From assembly GCF_003019815.1 (NCBI RefSeq), contig NZ_CP027773.1, positions 3,866,001-3,930,000 of the forward strand: DNA of 64,000 nt, given 5' to 3'. Of the stretch, positions 1 through 9,133 are shown piece after piece (positions within the stretch are counted from its first letter, which is position 1; every line of letters begins with the position of its first letter). Under the pieces are notes generated by a model. It had not been told where the DNA came from, did not search any database, and saw only the letters and a list, made by a program, of their open reading frames with translations. The DNA is from Variovorax sp. PMC12. Lineage in GTDB: Bacteria > Pseudomonadota > Gammaproteobacteria > Burkholderiales > Burkholderiaceae_C. Both the position numbers and the translations under genes were made by a program.

Positions 1-494
1 AGCGCGCCGAAGGGCTCGCCGCCGAACTGGCCGTACTCGGCCTCGTAGATCTTCTTGAACAGCGGGCTCTGGTCCCAGCCGATGCCCTTGTGGCGCTTGA
101 GCGAGCGCGCGACTTCCCGCTTGGAGGCGCACATCACGCGGATCTTCAGCTGCTCGTCGGTCTCGGTGTTGTTGACGAGGTAGTGCAGCCCGCGCCATGC
201 GCCTTCGAGCTGCTGGAAGTCTTCGTGGTGCAGGATCTGGTTGATCTGCTCGGACAGCTTGCGGTCGATCTCGGTGATGATGGCCTGCACCGAACGGTAG
301 GCGTCGTTGGAGATGGTGACCGTGTTCTCCAGCGCCTGCACGGCGAGCGTCTTGACGGCGTTTTCCACCGCCTCGCGGGCCTGGTCGGTCTTGGGCTTGA
401 ACTCGCGCTGCAGCAGGTCGGAGAACTCGTTCGGCTCGAGCGCCTCGACGGTGGCCTGTGCGCGGGCGGCGCCTTGCTTGGGTGCGGTACTCAT
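1..494 (-). CDS. tssC: T6SS contractile sheath large subunit TssC (partial, N-terminal part)
   Basis: This is the first 164 codons of TssC/VipB, the larger of the two proteins that polymerise into the cytoplasmic contractile sheath of the type VI secretion system. The gene starts with ATG at 494 on the minus strand and runs off the left edge, so about two thirds is missing. The visible part has the usual N-terminal region followed by the conserved segment around WRGLHYLV and the KREVARSLKRHKG stretch of the family. It lies 26 bases downstream of tssB, in the usual tssB-tssC order. Identity is secure from these motifs and the neighbours; nothing can be said about the C-terminal part. Confidence 0.93.
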   Translation of the reverse strand, partial: MSTAPKQGAARAQATVEALEPNEFSDLLQREFKPKTDQAREAVENAVKTLAVQALENTVTISNDAYRSVQAIITEIDRKLSEQINQILHHEDFQQLEGAWRGLHYLVNNTETDEQLKIRVMCASKREVARSLKRHKGIGWDQSPLFKKIYEAEYGQFGGEPFGA

Positions 495-520
495 GGTGGC
501 GATGTCCTTGCTGCGAGCGC

Positions 521-1096
521 TTATTCGGAAGAGTTGCCGGGCGTGGCGGTGCCGACCTTTTCATTGGCAGCTTCCACGGCCTTGGCCACCGCGGGGTTGG
601 GCGCGGAAGCCAGCGACTTCAGCAGCGCCGGGTTCTGCAGCGCCTGCGCGATGAGCTGCTCGGCACCGTTCTTGCCGTCCATGTACGACAGCAGGTTGGA
701 CAGCTCCGTGCGTGCTTCGAGCAGTTGCTGCAGCGCGTCCACCTGCCGCGCGATGCGCGCGGGCGAGAAGTCGTCCATGCTGTCGAAGGTGATGTCGACG
801 TTCATCTGGCCCTCGCCGGTGAGCGTGTTGGGCACCTGGAAGGCGACGCGCGGCTTGATGGACTTCATGCGGTCGTCGAAGTTGTCGATGTCCACCGGCA
901 TGAACTCGCGCTCGGCGAGATCGGGCATCGGGTCGATCTGCTTGCCCGCGAGATCGGCGATGACGCCCATCACGAACGGCAGCTGGATCTTGCGCTCGCT
1001 GCCATAGATCTCGACGTCGTACTCGATCTGCACACGCGGCGCGCGATTGCGCGCGATGAACTTCTGACCACTGTTCCTGACACGGTTGTCTGCCAT
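521..1096 (-). CDS. tssB: T6SS contractile sheath small subunit TssB
   Basis: TssB/VipA pairs with TssC to build the T6SS sheath around the Hcp tube. The 191-residue product has the family signature near its start: a basic N-terminus, then APRVQIEYDVE, and LPFVMGVIADLAG at about residues 39-51. The middle holds the conserved FDSMDDFSP segment and an L-rich helix. It is slightly longer than the usual 165-175 residues because of an Ala/Glu-rich tail of about 25 residues. The ATG at 1096 is preceded by an AGAGGA ribosome binding site. It sits between tssA and tssC in one operon. Confidence 0.95.
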   Translation of the reverse strand: MADNRVRNSGQKFIARNRAPRVQIEYDVEIYGSERKIQLPFVMGVIADLAGKQIDPMPDLAEREFMPVDIDNFDDRMKSIKPRVAFQVPNTLTGEGQMNVDITFDSMDDFSPARIARQVDALQQLLEARTELSNLLSYMDGKNGAEQLIAQALQNPALLKSLASAPNPAVAKAVEAANEKVGTATPGNSSE

Positions 1097-1183
1097 AAGC
1101 GTCCTCTTGAATCTGAAATGCGTGCGGATCTCACCCTGCCGCGCGCCGGCACACAGCCGCGCGGCACCCTTGCCTTTTTCCTC

Positions 1184-2287
1184 TTACTGCGTGCCGCTCC
1201 CGCCGTTGAGCGGACGCCCCGCGAGGCTTTCTATTTTTTGCAATCCCTCGGGCACGAGTTCTTCGATGATCTGGAAGAAGTTGAGCTCCAGCAGCCGCTG
1301 TGCGCGACGTATCAGCATGGGCGACGGATGGCTTGGCTCCGTTCGCTCCAGGTACTGGCAGGCTTTCTCCAACAGCACTTGCACATCATCACGACTGGAT
1401 ATTTCAATATCTTTAATGCGGACGGCGCGTAGTCCTATGCCGACATTTTCGGCAGTACCGTTCGGCATCGGCTGCAACTGCTCATTCGCCTGCGTACCCG
1501 CTGTGGAGTGGGACGCAATGGGGTCGGCCTGGTCTGGCTGCGACTGTTCGGGCAACAGCTGGACCACGGTACGCAGCGATCGTTCGAGCCGCGAGAAGTC
1601 GGGCGCCCAGCTCTGGCCGAGCGCACGTTCGGAGGTCTCTCGAATGCGCTGCAGCAGTTCGAGCGCCTCGCGCAATGCCACCACGGGCGGCGCCGCCTTC
1701 TCGTGCGCGCGGCGTGCGGCGTCGCGCAGGCGGCCGATGCCGCCGGGGTAGTCGATCTGATCGGTCTTGCTCGAATCGAGCAGCGCTTCGACCTGCCGCA
1801 AGGTCATGGATGCGCCACCGTCGTCGAGCAGCCGTGCATCGCGCACGCTACGCCCGAGCCCTTCGGCCTCGGTCAGCGCGGCCAATGCGTTCATGCGCGG
1901 CAGAGGATCTTCGAAGCCGTCGTCGATCACGCGCGGATGCACGTCGTCCCAGAATTTCTGCAGTACCGCATCGACGAGCTGCAGGCCTTCGACATAGCCG
2001 GGCAGGCCGCGGCTCTCGGTCCAAGCCAGCGTGAGCGGCACCAGCACGCGAAGGTCTCGCGTCCGCGTGCACAGCTGCCTGGCGATGCGCTCCACGCGCG
2101 CCCAGTCGGGCGGCTCGGCGGGAATGATGGTCGTGCCGAACTGCTGCTCGCGCTTGCCTGTCGTTGCCTGTTGCAACGCCATGAAGTCGGGGTCGTACTC
2201 CAGGTCTTCACCGCACGGATGCGGGCCTTCCACAGGCGACTGCAATAGTTCGATCTCGCTTTGCGACAACCTCAACTCCCTGTTCAA
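1184..2287 (-). CDS. tssA: T6SS assembly cap protein TssA
   Basis: TssA primes and caps the growing T6SS tail. The 367-residue protein opens with the ImpA N-terminal domain: the PCGEDLEYDPDF motif lies near residues 24-35, followed by the PPDWARVERIA segment. It ends with the short conserved C-terminal domain of the TssA1 type (PSHPSPMLIRRAQRLL, then PEGLQKIESLAG). The first codon in this frame is TTG at 2287; the ATG at 2291 is in another frame. The true start could be this TTG or another TTG a few codons inside. The 120 bases between this gene and the FAH gene (2288-2407) probably carry the promoter of this T6SS segment, but I recognise no clear boxes there. Confidence 0.9.
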   Translation of the reverse strand: MNRELRLSQSEIELLQSPVEGPHPCGEDLEYDPDFMALQQATTGKREQQFGTTIIPAEPPDWARVERIARQLCTRTRDLRVLVPLTLAWTESRGLPGYVEGLQLVDAVLQKFWDDVHPRVIDDGFEDPLPRMNALAALTEAEGLGRSVRDARLLDDGGASMTLRQVEALLDSSKTDQIDYPGGIGRLRDAARRAHEKAAPPVVALREALELLQRIRETSERALGQSWAPDFSRLERSLRTVVQLLPEQSQPDQADPIASHSTAGTQANEQLQPMPNGTAENVGIGLRAVRIKDIEISSRDDVQVLLEKACQYLERTEPSHPSPMLIRRAQRLLELNFFQIIEELVPEGLQKIESLAGRPLNGGSGTQ

Positions 2288-2407
2288 CCATTCTTAAGGC
2301 TCGGTATCTTGAGGGGAAGCCAACGCGTGGTCAACAACAACGGAGTGCAACGTACTGTCTCTGAATCACAAAGGAGTACAACTTCTCGAAAACATCAAAC
2401 AGAACGC

Positions 2408-3601
2408 CTACAACTCCGAAGACAGCAACCCACGCGCACCCAAATTGCGCATCAACGCACTGATACCGAAAGTCCACATCGGCGCCTGGTCCGCATGAAC
2501 CACGCGATTGACCAGTGCACCCAGCTCCGGCGCGGCAATGCGCACACGGTCGCCTACGACATGGGTGAATCCTTGCCCGGGCCCGTGACGATCTTGTGTC
2601 GGAGCGAACATGGTTCCCAGAAACAACATGAATCCGTCGGGGTAACCGTGATTTTTTCCCACTGTTTGCGAAACAAGATCCAGCGGGTCTCGGCTGATCT
2701 TCGACAACGAACTCGATCCCTGGAGCGTGAAGCCTTCGGGGCCCGTCACTTCCAGCGCAACGGTGATGCGCCGCACGTCGTCGATGCCGAAGTGCGCATC
2801 GAACAGCCGGATGAAAGGACCGATGGCGCACGACGCGTTGTTGTCCTTCGCCTTGCCGAGCAGCAGCGCGCTGCGGCCTTCGAAGTCGCGCAGGTTGACG
2901 TCGTTGCCCAGTGCGGCACCGAGCGTTTCGCCGCGGCTGTTCACCGCGAGCACGACCTCGGGCTCGGGGTTGTTCCACACCGAGCCCGAATGGACGCCGA
3001 CGTCGGCACCGGTGCCCACGGCCGCAAGCACCGGCGCCTTGGTGAAGATCTCCGCGTCGGGGCCGATACCGACCTCGAGGTACTGCGACCACACGCCCTG
3101 CGCGATCAGTACTTCCTTGACCTTCATCGCTTCGGGCGAACCGGGCACGATGTCGGCAAGGTTGTCGCCGAGCACGCCGCCGATGGCCGCGCGCGTGGCC
3201 TCGGCCTTCGATGCATCGCCGCGCGCCTGTTCCTCGATCACGCGCTCCAGAAGGCTTGCAACAAAGGTCACGCCGCTGGCCTTGATGGCCTGCAGGTCGC
3301 AGGGCGCGAGCAGCCAGGGCTTGGCCGCGTCGCGCACGCTCTCGTCGCTGTTGGCAATGGCTTCGTCGAGCGATGCGATGCGCGGCGCGCCCTGCAACGC
3401 ACGGCGAACGGCCTCTGCAGGCGATCCCTTGGCTTCGAGCAGGTCGCTCATGGTCGGCGCGAGCTTCGACAGGTCGTACAGGCTGCCGTCGTGCACGCCC
3501 ACGAGCACGGGGCCGACGCCCGGTTGCCAGAGGCGCCCGACGAGGGTGGCGCGCTCGGCGTCGCTGGGGAGGCTGGAAGAAGCGGAGAGGTTCAGTGGCA
3601 T
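2408..3601 (-). CDS. Fumarylacetoacetate hydrolase-family protein (397 aa)
   Basis: This belongs to the FAH superfamily of metal-dependent hydrolases, decarboxylases and dehydratases acting on 2-keto acids. The metal-site pattern is visible as PEPE (about residues 209-212) followed by an aspartate in NDVNLRDFEG. The length and the C-terminal WTFGISALMRNLG segment resemble the branch annotated as sugar-acid dehydratases (AraD1-like) rather than true fumarylacetoacetase. The gene is 74 bases downstream of nicB on the same strand, so it may be the last gene of the nicotinate operon or an unrelated gene between it and the T6SS operon. The substrate cannot be read from the sequence. Confidence 0.8.
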   Translation of the reverse strand: MPLNLSASSSLPSDAERATLVGRLWQPGVGPVLVGVHDGSLYDLSKLAPTMSDLLEAKGSPAEAVRRALQGAPRIASLDEAIANSDESVRDAAKPWLLAPCDLQAIKASGVTFVASLLERVIEEQARGDASKAEATRAAIGGVLGDNLADIVPGSPEAMKVKEVLIAQGVWSQYLEVGIGPDAEIFTKAPVLAAVGTGADVGVHSGSVWNNPEPEVVLAVNSRGETLGAALGNDVNLRDFEGRSALLLGKAKDNNASCAIGPFIRLFDAHFGIDDVRRITVALEVTGPEGFTLQGSSSLSKISRDPLDLVSQTVGKNHGYPDGFMLFLGTMFAPTQDRHGPGQGFTHVVGDRVRIAAPELGALVNRVVHADQAPMWTFGISALMRNLGARGLLSSEL

Positions 3602-3675
3602 GGCGTGATGTCTCTTTGGATGGTGCTACGTGGCATCGTAGCGGCGCATCCGGGAAACGGCAGCCAAAGCCCCTG

Positions 3676-6600
3676 TCAGTGCCCCGCGCGGTGTGCCGGG
3701 GCGGCGCGCACGCGTGCCACCTGCGCTGGCAGGTCGGTCCACGCGGGCTCCTGCGGCGCGAAGCGCGCGCGCATGTAGCCGGCCAGCTCGGCGATCTGCC
3801 GATCGTCGAGCGCTTCGCGGAACGCCGGCATGAAGCCGATGTCGCGCGTGGCGGGCTCGCGCACGCCGTCGAGGATTGTGCGCAGCAGGTTGTCGGGCCG
3901 CGCGCTCGTGAGGTTGCTGTTGAGCGCGAGCGGCGTGTTCACGCCGAGCAGCGTGGGGCCGTTGCCGTCGTGGTGGCATGAAGCGCAGGCGCTGTCGAAC
4001 ATGCGCTGCGCGGGGCCGAGCAGCTGGCCCTGCGTGCGCGCCGCGTTCTCGACCGCCTGCCGTGCCACGGCCTCGGGCGCAACCGCAGGCTCCGGGTTGA
4101 AGGAGCCGAGGTAGGTGGCCATCGCGCGCACGTCTTCGTCGGGCAGCTGCTGCATCTCGCGCACCACGTCGGCCATCGGTCCGCCGGCAATGCCGTGGCG
4201 CTGTGTGTGGCCGTGACGCAGGTAGCGATAGAGCTCGTCGGCATCCCACGGCACGGCGGATTTCGACAGATGCGTGAGCGCCGGCGCTTCCCAGCCGTCG
4301 ACCATCGCGCCCGAGAGGAATGCGCTGCCGCCCTGCTCCGCGCCCAGCGCGTTGCGCGGCGTGTGGCAGGCGCCGCAATGGCCCAGGCCGTTGACGAGAT
4401 AGGCGCCGCGGTTCCACTCGGCGCTCTGCGTGGCCACGGGCTGCATCGGCGTGGGGTCGTGGAAGAGCGCGTTCCAGCCGGCCATCAGCGGCCGCATGCT
4501 GAACGGGAACCTGAGCTCGGACTTCGGCGTTTCCGCGCGCACCGCGGGCATGGACATGAAGTACGCATAGAGCGCCTGCAGGTCGTCGTCGCTGGTCTTG
4601 GCGAAGGCTGTGTAGGGGAAGGCGGGGTACAGGTAGTGCCCGTCGCGCGAGACGCCTTCGCGCATCGCGCGCTGGAAGGCGCTGAACGACCAGCGGCCCA
4701 GGCCGGTGTCGGCATCGGGCGTGAGGTTGGTGGTGTAGAGCGTGCCGAACGGTGTGTCCATGGCGCGGCCGCCCGCGTTGGGCACGCCGCCGGGCGCGGT
4801 GTGGCACACGGCGCAGTCGCCGGCTGCGGCGAGCACCCGGCCGCGCTCGATGGTGGCCTGGCTGTAGACCGGCGCGGTGAGCGACACGGGCGCGATGGCC
4901 GAACGCCAGCCGAGCAGGCCCGCAATGACGCCGATGCCGCCGACGACGAGGGCTGCGCCAGTCGCCCACACGCCCTTGCGGTGCGGCCAGGCTGCATTGC
5001 TCCTTGCCTCTCTGGGGGAAGGCCGGGATGGGGGTACGGCAGCGTCACCATCGGAGCGCCGCATGCCCCCACCCCCGCCCTCACCCGGAGGGGCAGCGAG
5101 CAGACCCCGGTTCAATTCAGCCAGCACCGTCTCCGGCGTGAACGGCGGCGAGCGGAACCGCACCCCCGTCGCATCGAAGATCGCATTCGCGATCGCCGCC
5201 GTGCCCGGCACCGACGACGACTCGCCCGCACCCAGCGAAGGCTCGCCCGGCCGCGGCATGTGCATCACCTCGATCACCGGCACTTCGCGGAAGTTGATGA
5301 TCGGGTAGCTGCCCCACTCGCGGCTCGCGACCACGCCCGAAGGCAGCACGCCCGGCAGCTGCGCACCGGGCTGCCCTTGGTGGTGCTGCTGCTGTTGCTG
5401 CTGCGGCGCGAACTGCACCCGCTCCTTCAGCGCCCGGCTGGTGGTCTGGATCACGTTGCCGTGCACCTGGTGTTCCACGCCCGCCGGGTTGATCATCAAG
5501 CCCGCGTCATGCCCCACCACCACGCGGCGCACATGCACCTCGCCGGTCTTGCGGTTGACCTCCACGTCGGCCACCCATGCGGCCCACGCCGCGCCGAAGC
5601 CCGGCCACTTGCTGTGGATGTAGCGCGCATAGGCAAAGCCCTGGCCGAACAGGATGTCGCCGCCCTCGCCCAGCCCGCCGTCGGCGTTCTCCTGCGGGCC
5701 GGTGCGCATGCGCCAGCCGGCCTTCTGCGCGGTGGCCTGCGCCAGCTCGGCCGCGCGCGGGTCCTGCAGGTAGCGCAGGCGGAACTGCACGGGGTCGACA
5801 CCCGCCGCCGTGGCAAGCTCGTCGATGTACGACTCGTGCGCGAACGAGCTCGGCAATGCCGACACGCCGCGCAGCCATGAGGCGCGCACGATCGGCGCCA
5901 TGTCGTTCACCTTCACGCGCAGGTTGTCGTAGCTGTACGGCGGGCGCGCGGTGCGGTCGCCCATCTCGTAGGCCTGCGCCACCGGCTCGATGGTGCGCGT
6001 GAGCAGCAGCGCCAGCGTGGGCGCGCCGTTCGACGGATACGAGGTCTCGAAGTCGTAGGCGGCGACGCGCCCGTCGGCCATGAGGCCGCCGTCGATCTCC
6101 ATCAGCTGCGCGGCGCCCTTGGGCTCCCACGCATGCTCCTGCTCGCGCGTGAGCTGCACCCGCACGGGCGCACCCACGGCGCGCGCGAGCAGCGCGGCAT
6201 CGGCGGCCACGTCGTCGGCACCGTTGCGGCCATAGCAGCCGGCCGCCTCCATGCGGACCACGTCGACCTGGACGTCTTCCACGCCCATGAGCTTCGCGAG
6301 GTCGGCGCGCAGCACGTGCGGGTTCTGCGATCCGGCCCAGCAGCGCAGCTGCATGCCGCTGCCGTCGGCGGGCTGCCACTCGGCCAGCGCGCACGACGGG
6401 CCGATGGACGCGTGCATCTGGTACGGCCACACGTAGGTGCGGTGCATCGGCTGCGCGGCGGCGGCGATGGCGCCATCGACATCGCCTTCGTCGACCAGCA
6501 GCCGCTGCGTCGAGGGGTTGTCGCGCAGCGCCTGCGCCACGTCGCCCAGGTCCGGCATGCCGGGCCACGGCTTCCAGGTGACGCGCAGCTCGCGCAGTGC

Positions 6601-7446
6601 CTGTTCGGCATGCTCTTCGCGCTCGGCCACGATGCCGACGAAGTCGCGGATGACCACCACCGCGCGGATGCCGGGGATGTGCCCGATCGACGACTCGTCG
6701 ACCGCCTCCAGCGTGTTGCCGATGAACTCGCCGTGGTCCGCGCCCGCGTAGGGCGGGCGCACCACGCGGCCGTGCAGCATGCCCGGCACGCGCATGTCGT
6801 GCACGAACACCAGCTCGCCGGCAAGCTTGGCCGGAATGTCGACGCGCGCCTGCCGGGTGCCGACCACGCGATAGTCGGCGGGGTCCTTGGGCTGTGCCTT
6901 GGCATCGAGCCGCAACACGGTGCGCTGGCCCGCGACGAGATCGGCGTAGCCGACGTGGCGGTCCGGCGCTTCGGCGACACGCACGATGCCGTTGCGCACC
7001 TGCAGCGCATCGGCAGGCACGCCGAGCCGTTCGGCGGCGCGCGCCAGCAGCCATGCGCGCGCCTGCGCGGCCGCAAGGCGCAACGGCTGCGCATGGATCT
7101 GGATCGACGCGCTGGCGATGGTCGCGCCCTGGTTGGGCGCGCGCGCGGTGTCGCCGAGCATCATGCGCACGCAGGGCATGCCGAGGTCGAGCTCCTCGGC
7201 CACGATCTGCGCGAGCGCGGTCTGGATGCCGGTGCCCAGGTCGACGTGGCCGTTGAGCGCCGAGGCGCTGCCGTCGTCCCACACGGCGAGCAGCACCTCG
7301 TCGCCTTCGACGGGGTTGCTGGCGATGAAGGCGGGCTGGCCCTTGGCCGGTGGCGGCGGTGGTGGCGTCTCGCGCAGCACCAGCAGCACGCCGCTGGCAG
7401 CGAGGAACTCGGCGCGCGTCCGAGGCAGGTCGGCGCGGCGCGTCAT
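3676..7446 (-). CDS. nicB: NicB-like nicotinate hydroxylase: molybdopterin subunit fused to a membrane-anchored tri-haem cytochrome c
   Basis: The 1256-residue protein matches the layout of Pseudomonas putida NicB, the large subunit of the NicAB nicotinate hydroxylase that makes 6-hydroxynicotinate. Residues 1 to about 780 are a xanthine-dehydrogenase-family molybdopterin domain (GHVDLGTGIQ near the start, active-site Glu742 in GAGESSSVP). A Gly/Pro-rich linker follows (about 783-815), then a single membrane helix (about 828-846), then a cytochrome domain with three haem motifs: CAVCH at 878, CGACH at 1024 and CASCH at 1154. The basic WPHRK before the helix predicts that the hydroxylase faces the cytoplasm and the haems face the periplasm. 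The ATG at 7446 overlaps the nicA stop by four bases. Substrate is inferred from architecture and neighbours. Part of the linker is encoded by a dispersed repeat. Confidence 0.85.
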   Translation of the reverse strand: MTRRADLPRTRAEFLAASGVLLVLRETPPPPPPAKGQPAFIASNPVEGDEVLLAVWDDGSASALNGHVDLGTGIQTALAQIVAEELDLGMPCVRMMLGDTARAPNQGATIASASIQIHAQPLRLAAAQARAWLLARAAERLGVPADALQVRNGIVRVAEAPDRHVGYADLVAGQRTVLRLDAKAQPKDPADYRVVGTRQARVDIPAKLAGELVFVHDMRVPGMLHGRVVRPPYAGADHGEFIGNTLEAVDESSIGHIPGIRAVVVIRDFVGIVAEREEHAEQALRELRVTWKPWPGMPDLGDVAQALRDNPSTQRLLVDEGDVDGAIAAAAQPMHRTYVWPYQMHASIGPSCALAEWQPADGSGMQLRCWAGSQNPHVLRADLAKLMGVEDVQVDVVRMEAAGCYGRNGADDVAADAALLARAVGAPVRVQLTREQEHAWEPKGAAQLMEIDGGLMADGRVAAYDFETSYPSNGAPTLALLLTRTIEPVAQAYEMGDRTARPPYSYDNLRVKVNDMAPIVRASWLRGVSALPSSFAHESYIDELATAAGVDPVQFRLRYLQDPRAAELAQATAQKAGWRMRTGPQENADGGLGEGGDILFGQGFAYARYIHSKWPGFGAAWAAWVADVEVNRKTGEVHVRRVVVGHDAGLMINPAGVEHQVHGNVIQTTSRALKERVQFAPQQQQQQHHQGQPGAQLPGVLPSGVVASREWGSYPIINFREVPVIEVMHMPRPGEPSLGAGESSSVPGTAAIANAIFDATGVRFRSPPFTPETVLAELNRGLLAAPPGEGGGGGMRRSDGDAAVPPSRPSPREARSNAAWPHRKGVWATGAALVVGGIGVIAGLLGWRSAIAPVSLTAPVYSQATIERGRVLAAAGDCAVCHTAPGGVPNAGGRAMDTPFGTLYTTNLTPDADTGLGRWSFSAFQRAMREGVSRDGHYLYPAFPYTAFAKTSDDDLQALYAYFMSMPAVRAETPKSELRFPFSMRPLMAGWNALFHDPTPMQPVATQSAEWNRGAYLVNGLGHCGACHTPRNALGAEQGGSAFLSGAMVDGWEAPALTHLSKSAVPWDADELYRYLRHGHTQRHGIAGGPMADVVREMQQLPDEDVRAMATYLGSFNPEPAVAPEAVARQAVENAARTQGQLLGPAQRMFDSACASCHHDGNGPTLLGVNTPLALNSNLTSARPDNLLRTILDGVREPATRDIGFMPAFREALDDRQIAELAGYMRARFAPQEPAWTDLPAQVARVRAAPAHRAGH
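4995..5100. repeat. Dispersed double-hairpin repeat, copy 1, in frame inside nicB
   Basis: The outer ends match those of the intergenic element at 37395-37506 in the same orientation. The left end reads TTGCTCCTT then TCTGGGGGAAGG then GGGATGGGGG. The right end reads GCCCCCACCCC then GCCCTC. The middle differs. The hairpin arms are imperfect here but perfect in the other copy. It is read through in the nicB frame and encodes most of the Gly/Pro/Arg-rich linker between the molybdenum domain and the membrane helix. Confidence 0.75.
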
Positions 7447-7943
7447 GGCGCTTGCCCGATGCGCATGCGCAGCGCCGCGCGCTGCACGGCATCGAGGATC
7501 TCGATGTGCGTGCCGCAGCGGCACAGGTTGCCCGACAGCTCGCCGCGGATGCGCGCCTCGCTCGCGTGCGGATCGCGCGCCAGCAGCGCCGCGGCCTGCA
7601 TGACCATGCCGTTGAGGCAGTAGCCGCACTGCGCGGCCTGCGCGTCTTCGAAAGCAGCCTGCACCGGGTGCCAGTCGCCGCGCGAGCCCAGCCCTTCGAG
7701 CGTGGTGACGGCGCGGCCCGCCACGCCGTGGGCGGGAATCACGCACGAACGCGCGGCCACGCCGTCGACGTGCACGGTGCAGGCACCGCACTGCCCCAGT
7801 CCGCAGCCGTACTTGGGGCCGTTCAGCCCCAGGTCGTTGCGCAGCAGGTGCAGCAGCGTCGCCTCGCGCGGCAAGCCTTCGATCGACTGCGCCTGGCCGT
7901 TGACCAGCAGGTGCAGCGGCTCAGCGCCGCAACTGGCCGTCAC
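7443..7943 (-). CDS. nicA: NicA-like [2Fe-2S] small subunit of nicotinate hydroxylase
   Basis: This is the small iron-sulfur subunit of a molybdenum hydroxylase; it passes electrons from the molybdopterin site of NicB. The 166 residues hold both clusters of the family: a plant-ferredoxin type set at Cys47, Cys52, Cys55 and Cys67 (CGLGQCGAC), and the helical set at Cys106, Cys109, Cys141 and Cys143 (QCGYC, CRCGTH). P. putida NicA is of similar size. No FAD subunit gene is nearby, as expected when a cytochrome tail accepts the electrons. The ATG at 7943 overlaps the preceding binding-protein gene by 23 bases, and the stop shares ATGA with nicB, so the genes are tightly coupled. No signal peptide is seen, consistent with a cytoplasmic hydroxylase. 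Confidence 0.88.
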   Translation of the reverse strand: MTASCGAEPLHLLVNGQAQSIEGLPREATLLHLLRNDLGLNGPKYGCGLGQCGACTVHVDGVAARSCVIPAHGVAGRAVTTLEGLGSRGDWHPVQAAFEDAQAAQCGYCLNGMVMQAAALLARDPHASEARIRGELSGNLCRCGTHIEILDAVQRAALRMRIGQAP

Positions 7944-9090
7944 GGGTGTACATCTCCAGGTCCACGAAGGTCGAGCCGTTGTGGTTCTTCGCGCTGTATT
8001 CGACGGGGAAGTCGCCGAAGCGCGTGCTGCCGATGCTCTCGAGCCCCGCGATGAAGCCGTCGCGCGTGAGCGCCCTGCCCGCGCGGCGCAGGCCCTCGAC
8101 CATCACGCGCGCGGCGATGTAGCCTTCCAGCGCGGTGTAGCTGTCGATCTTCTCGCCGAACTCGGCGCGGTCGTGCTGGTAATCGGCCACGATGGGCACG
8201 CGCAGCGCCTGCGGCGGCGGCACGATGCTGGCCGTGACCAGCCCCGCGAGCTTGCCGTCGAGCCGCTTGGCCGAGCCTGCCGCGTCGGTGATGCCGACCG
8301 ACAGCGTGTACAGCGGAGCGCCCGCGCCGCTGGCACGGTAGTCGCGCATGAACACCTCGACCATGCGACCGGCCATGATCATCAGCACGGCGCCCGGCTT
8401 CGCATCCGCCAGGCCCGCGACGACCGGCTTCGCGTCTTCGGCGGCGATGGCCAGCGGGAAGGTCTTCACCACCTTCACCTTGTGGTCGGCCGCCAGCTCC
8501 TCGCAGGTAGCGAGGTTCGACTTGCCGAAGGCGCTGTCCTGGTAGACCACGGCGATCGACTGGATGCCGATGGTCGACAGGTGGCTGATGATCTTGCGCA
8601 GCTCGAGGTCGTAGCCCGCGCGCACATGGAACAGGTAGCGGTTGGTCTTGGTGCGGAACGACGTGGTGCCCACCAGCGGCGCGAACATCGGCACGCCGGC
8701 CTTCTCGGCGAGCGGCATCGCCGCGGCCAGGTTGCCGGTGGCCACGTAGCCGGCGAGCGCGAAGACCTTGTCCTCGTCGATCAGCTTCGCGGTGTTGACG
8801 GCGGTCTTCGCGGGGTCGTATGCGTCGTCGTAGGTGACGAGTTCGATCTTGCGGCCGTTCACGCCGCCCGACTTGTTGACGCGATCGAAGTACAGCTTGA
8901 TGCCCGCGCGGTAGTCGACGCCGAAGTCTTTGGCCGGCCCGCTGAACACGGCCGACTGGCCGATGCGGATGGCGGTGTCGCTCACACCGTTCGTGCCGTT
9001 TTCCGCGCGTGCCGGCCGCAACAGGCCGGGGCCGAGGGCCATGGCAGCGCCGCCCGCCACCATGGCGCGCCTTGAAATGGAAAGCTTCAT
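7921..9090 (-). CDS. LivK-type periplasmic substrate-binding protein (first of two)
   Basis: This is a type I periplasmic binding protein of the branched-chain amino-acid/amide ABC class. The 389-residue precursor starts with a twin-arginine-like leader (SRRAMV, then an Ala/Gly-rich stretch, cleavage probably after RPARA). The mature part begins with the IRIGQSAVFSGP strand and has the GVNGRKIELVTYDDAYDP segment of the family. Its place between the nicotinamidase and nicA suggests a pyridine-type ligand such as nicotinate or nicotinamide, but that is inference from position. The LivFGHM genes lie just upstream in the same run, and a second binding protein lies beyond them, so both may feed one permease. 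Confidence 0.88.
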   Translation of the reverse strand: MKLSISRRAMVAGGAAMALGPGLLRPARAENGTNGVSDTAIRIGQSAVFSGPAKDFGVDYRAGIKLYFDRVNKSGGVNGRKIELVTYDDAYDPAKTAVNTAKLIDEDKVFALAGYVATGNLAAAMPLAEKAGVPMFAPLVGTTSFRTKTNRYLFHVRAGYDLELRKIISHLSTIGIQSIAVVYQDSAFGKSNLATCEELAADHKVKVVKTFPLAIAAEDAKPVVAGLADAKPGAVLMIMAGRMVEVFMRDYRASGAGAPLYTLSVGITDAAGSAKRLDGKLAGLVTASIVPPPQALRVPIVADYQHDRAEFGEKIDSYTALEGYIAARVMVEGLRRAGRALTRDGFIAGLESIGSTRFGDFPVEYSAKNHNGSTFVDLEMYTRDGQLRR

Positions 9091-9133
9091 GCGTCGTGGG
9101 TCTCGTGCTTTTGTTGTTGTTCCCGGTGCGGGC

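Noticed and set aside
7447..7791. An N-terminal extension of nicB up to 7791
   Set aside because: The extra 115 codons are the out-of-frame shadow of nicA. The true ATG at 7446 overlaps the nicA stop in ATGA.
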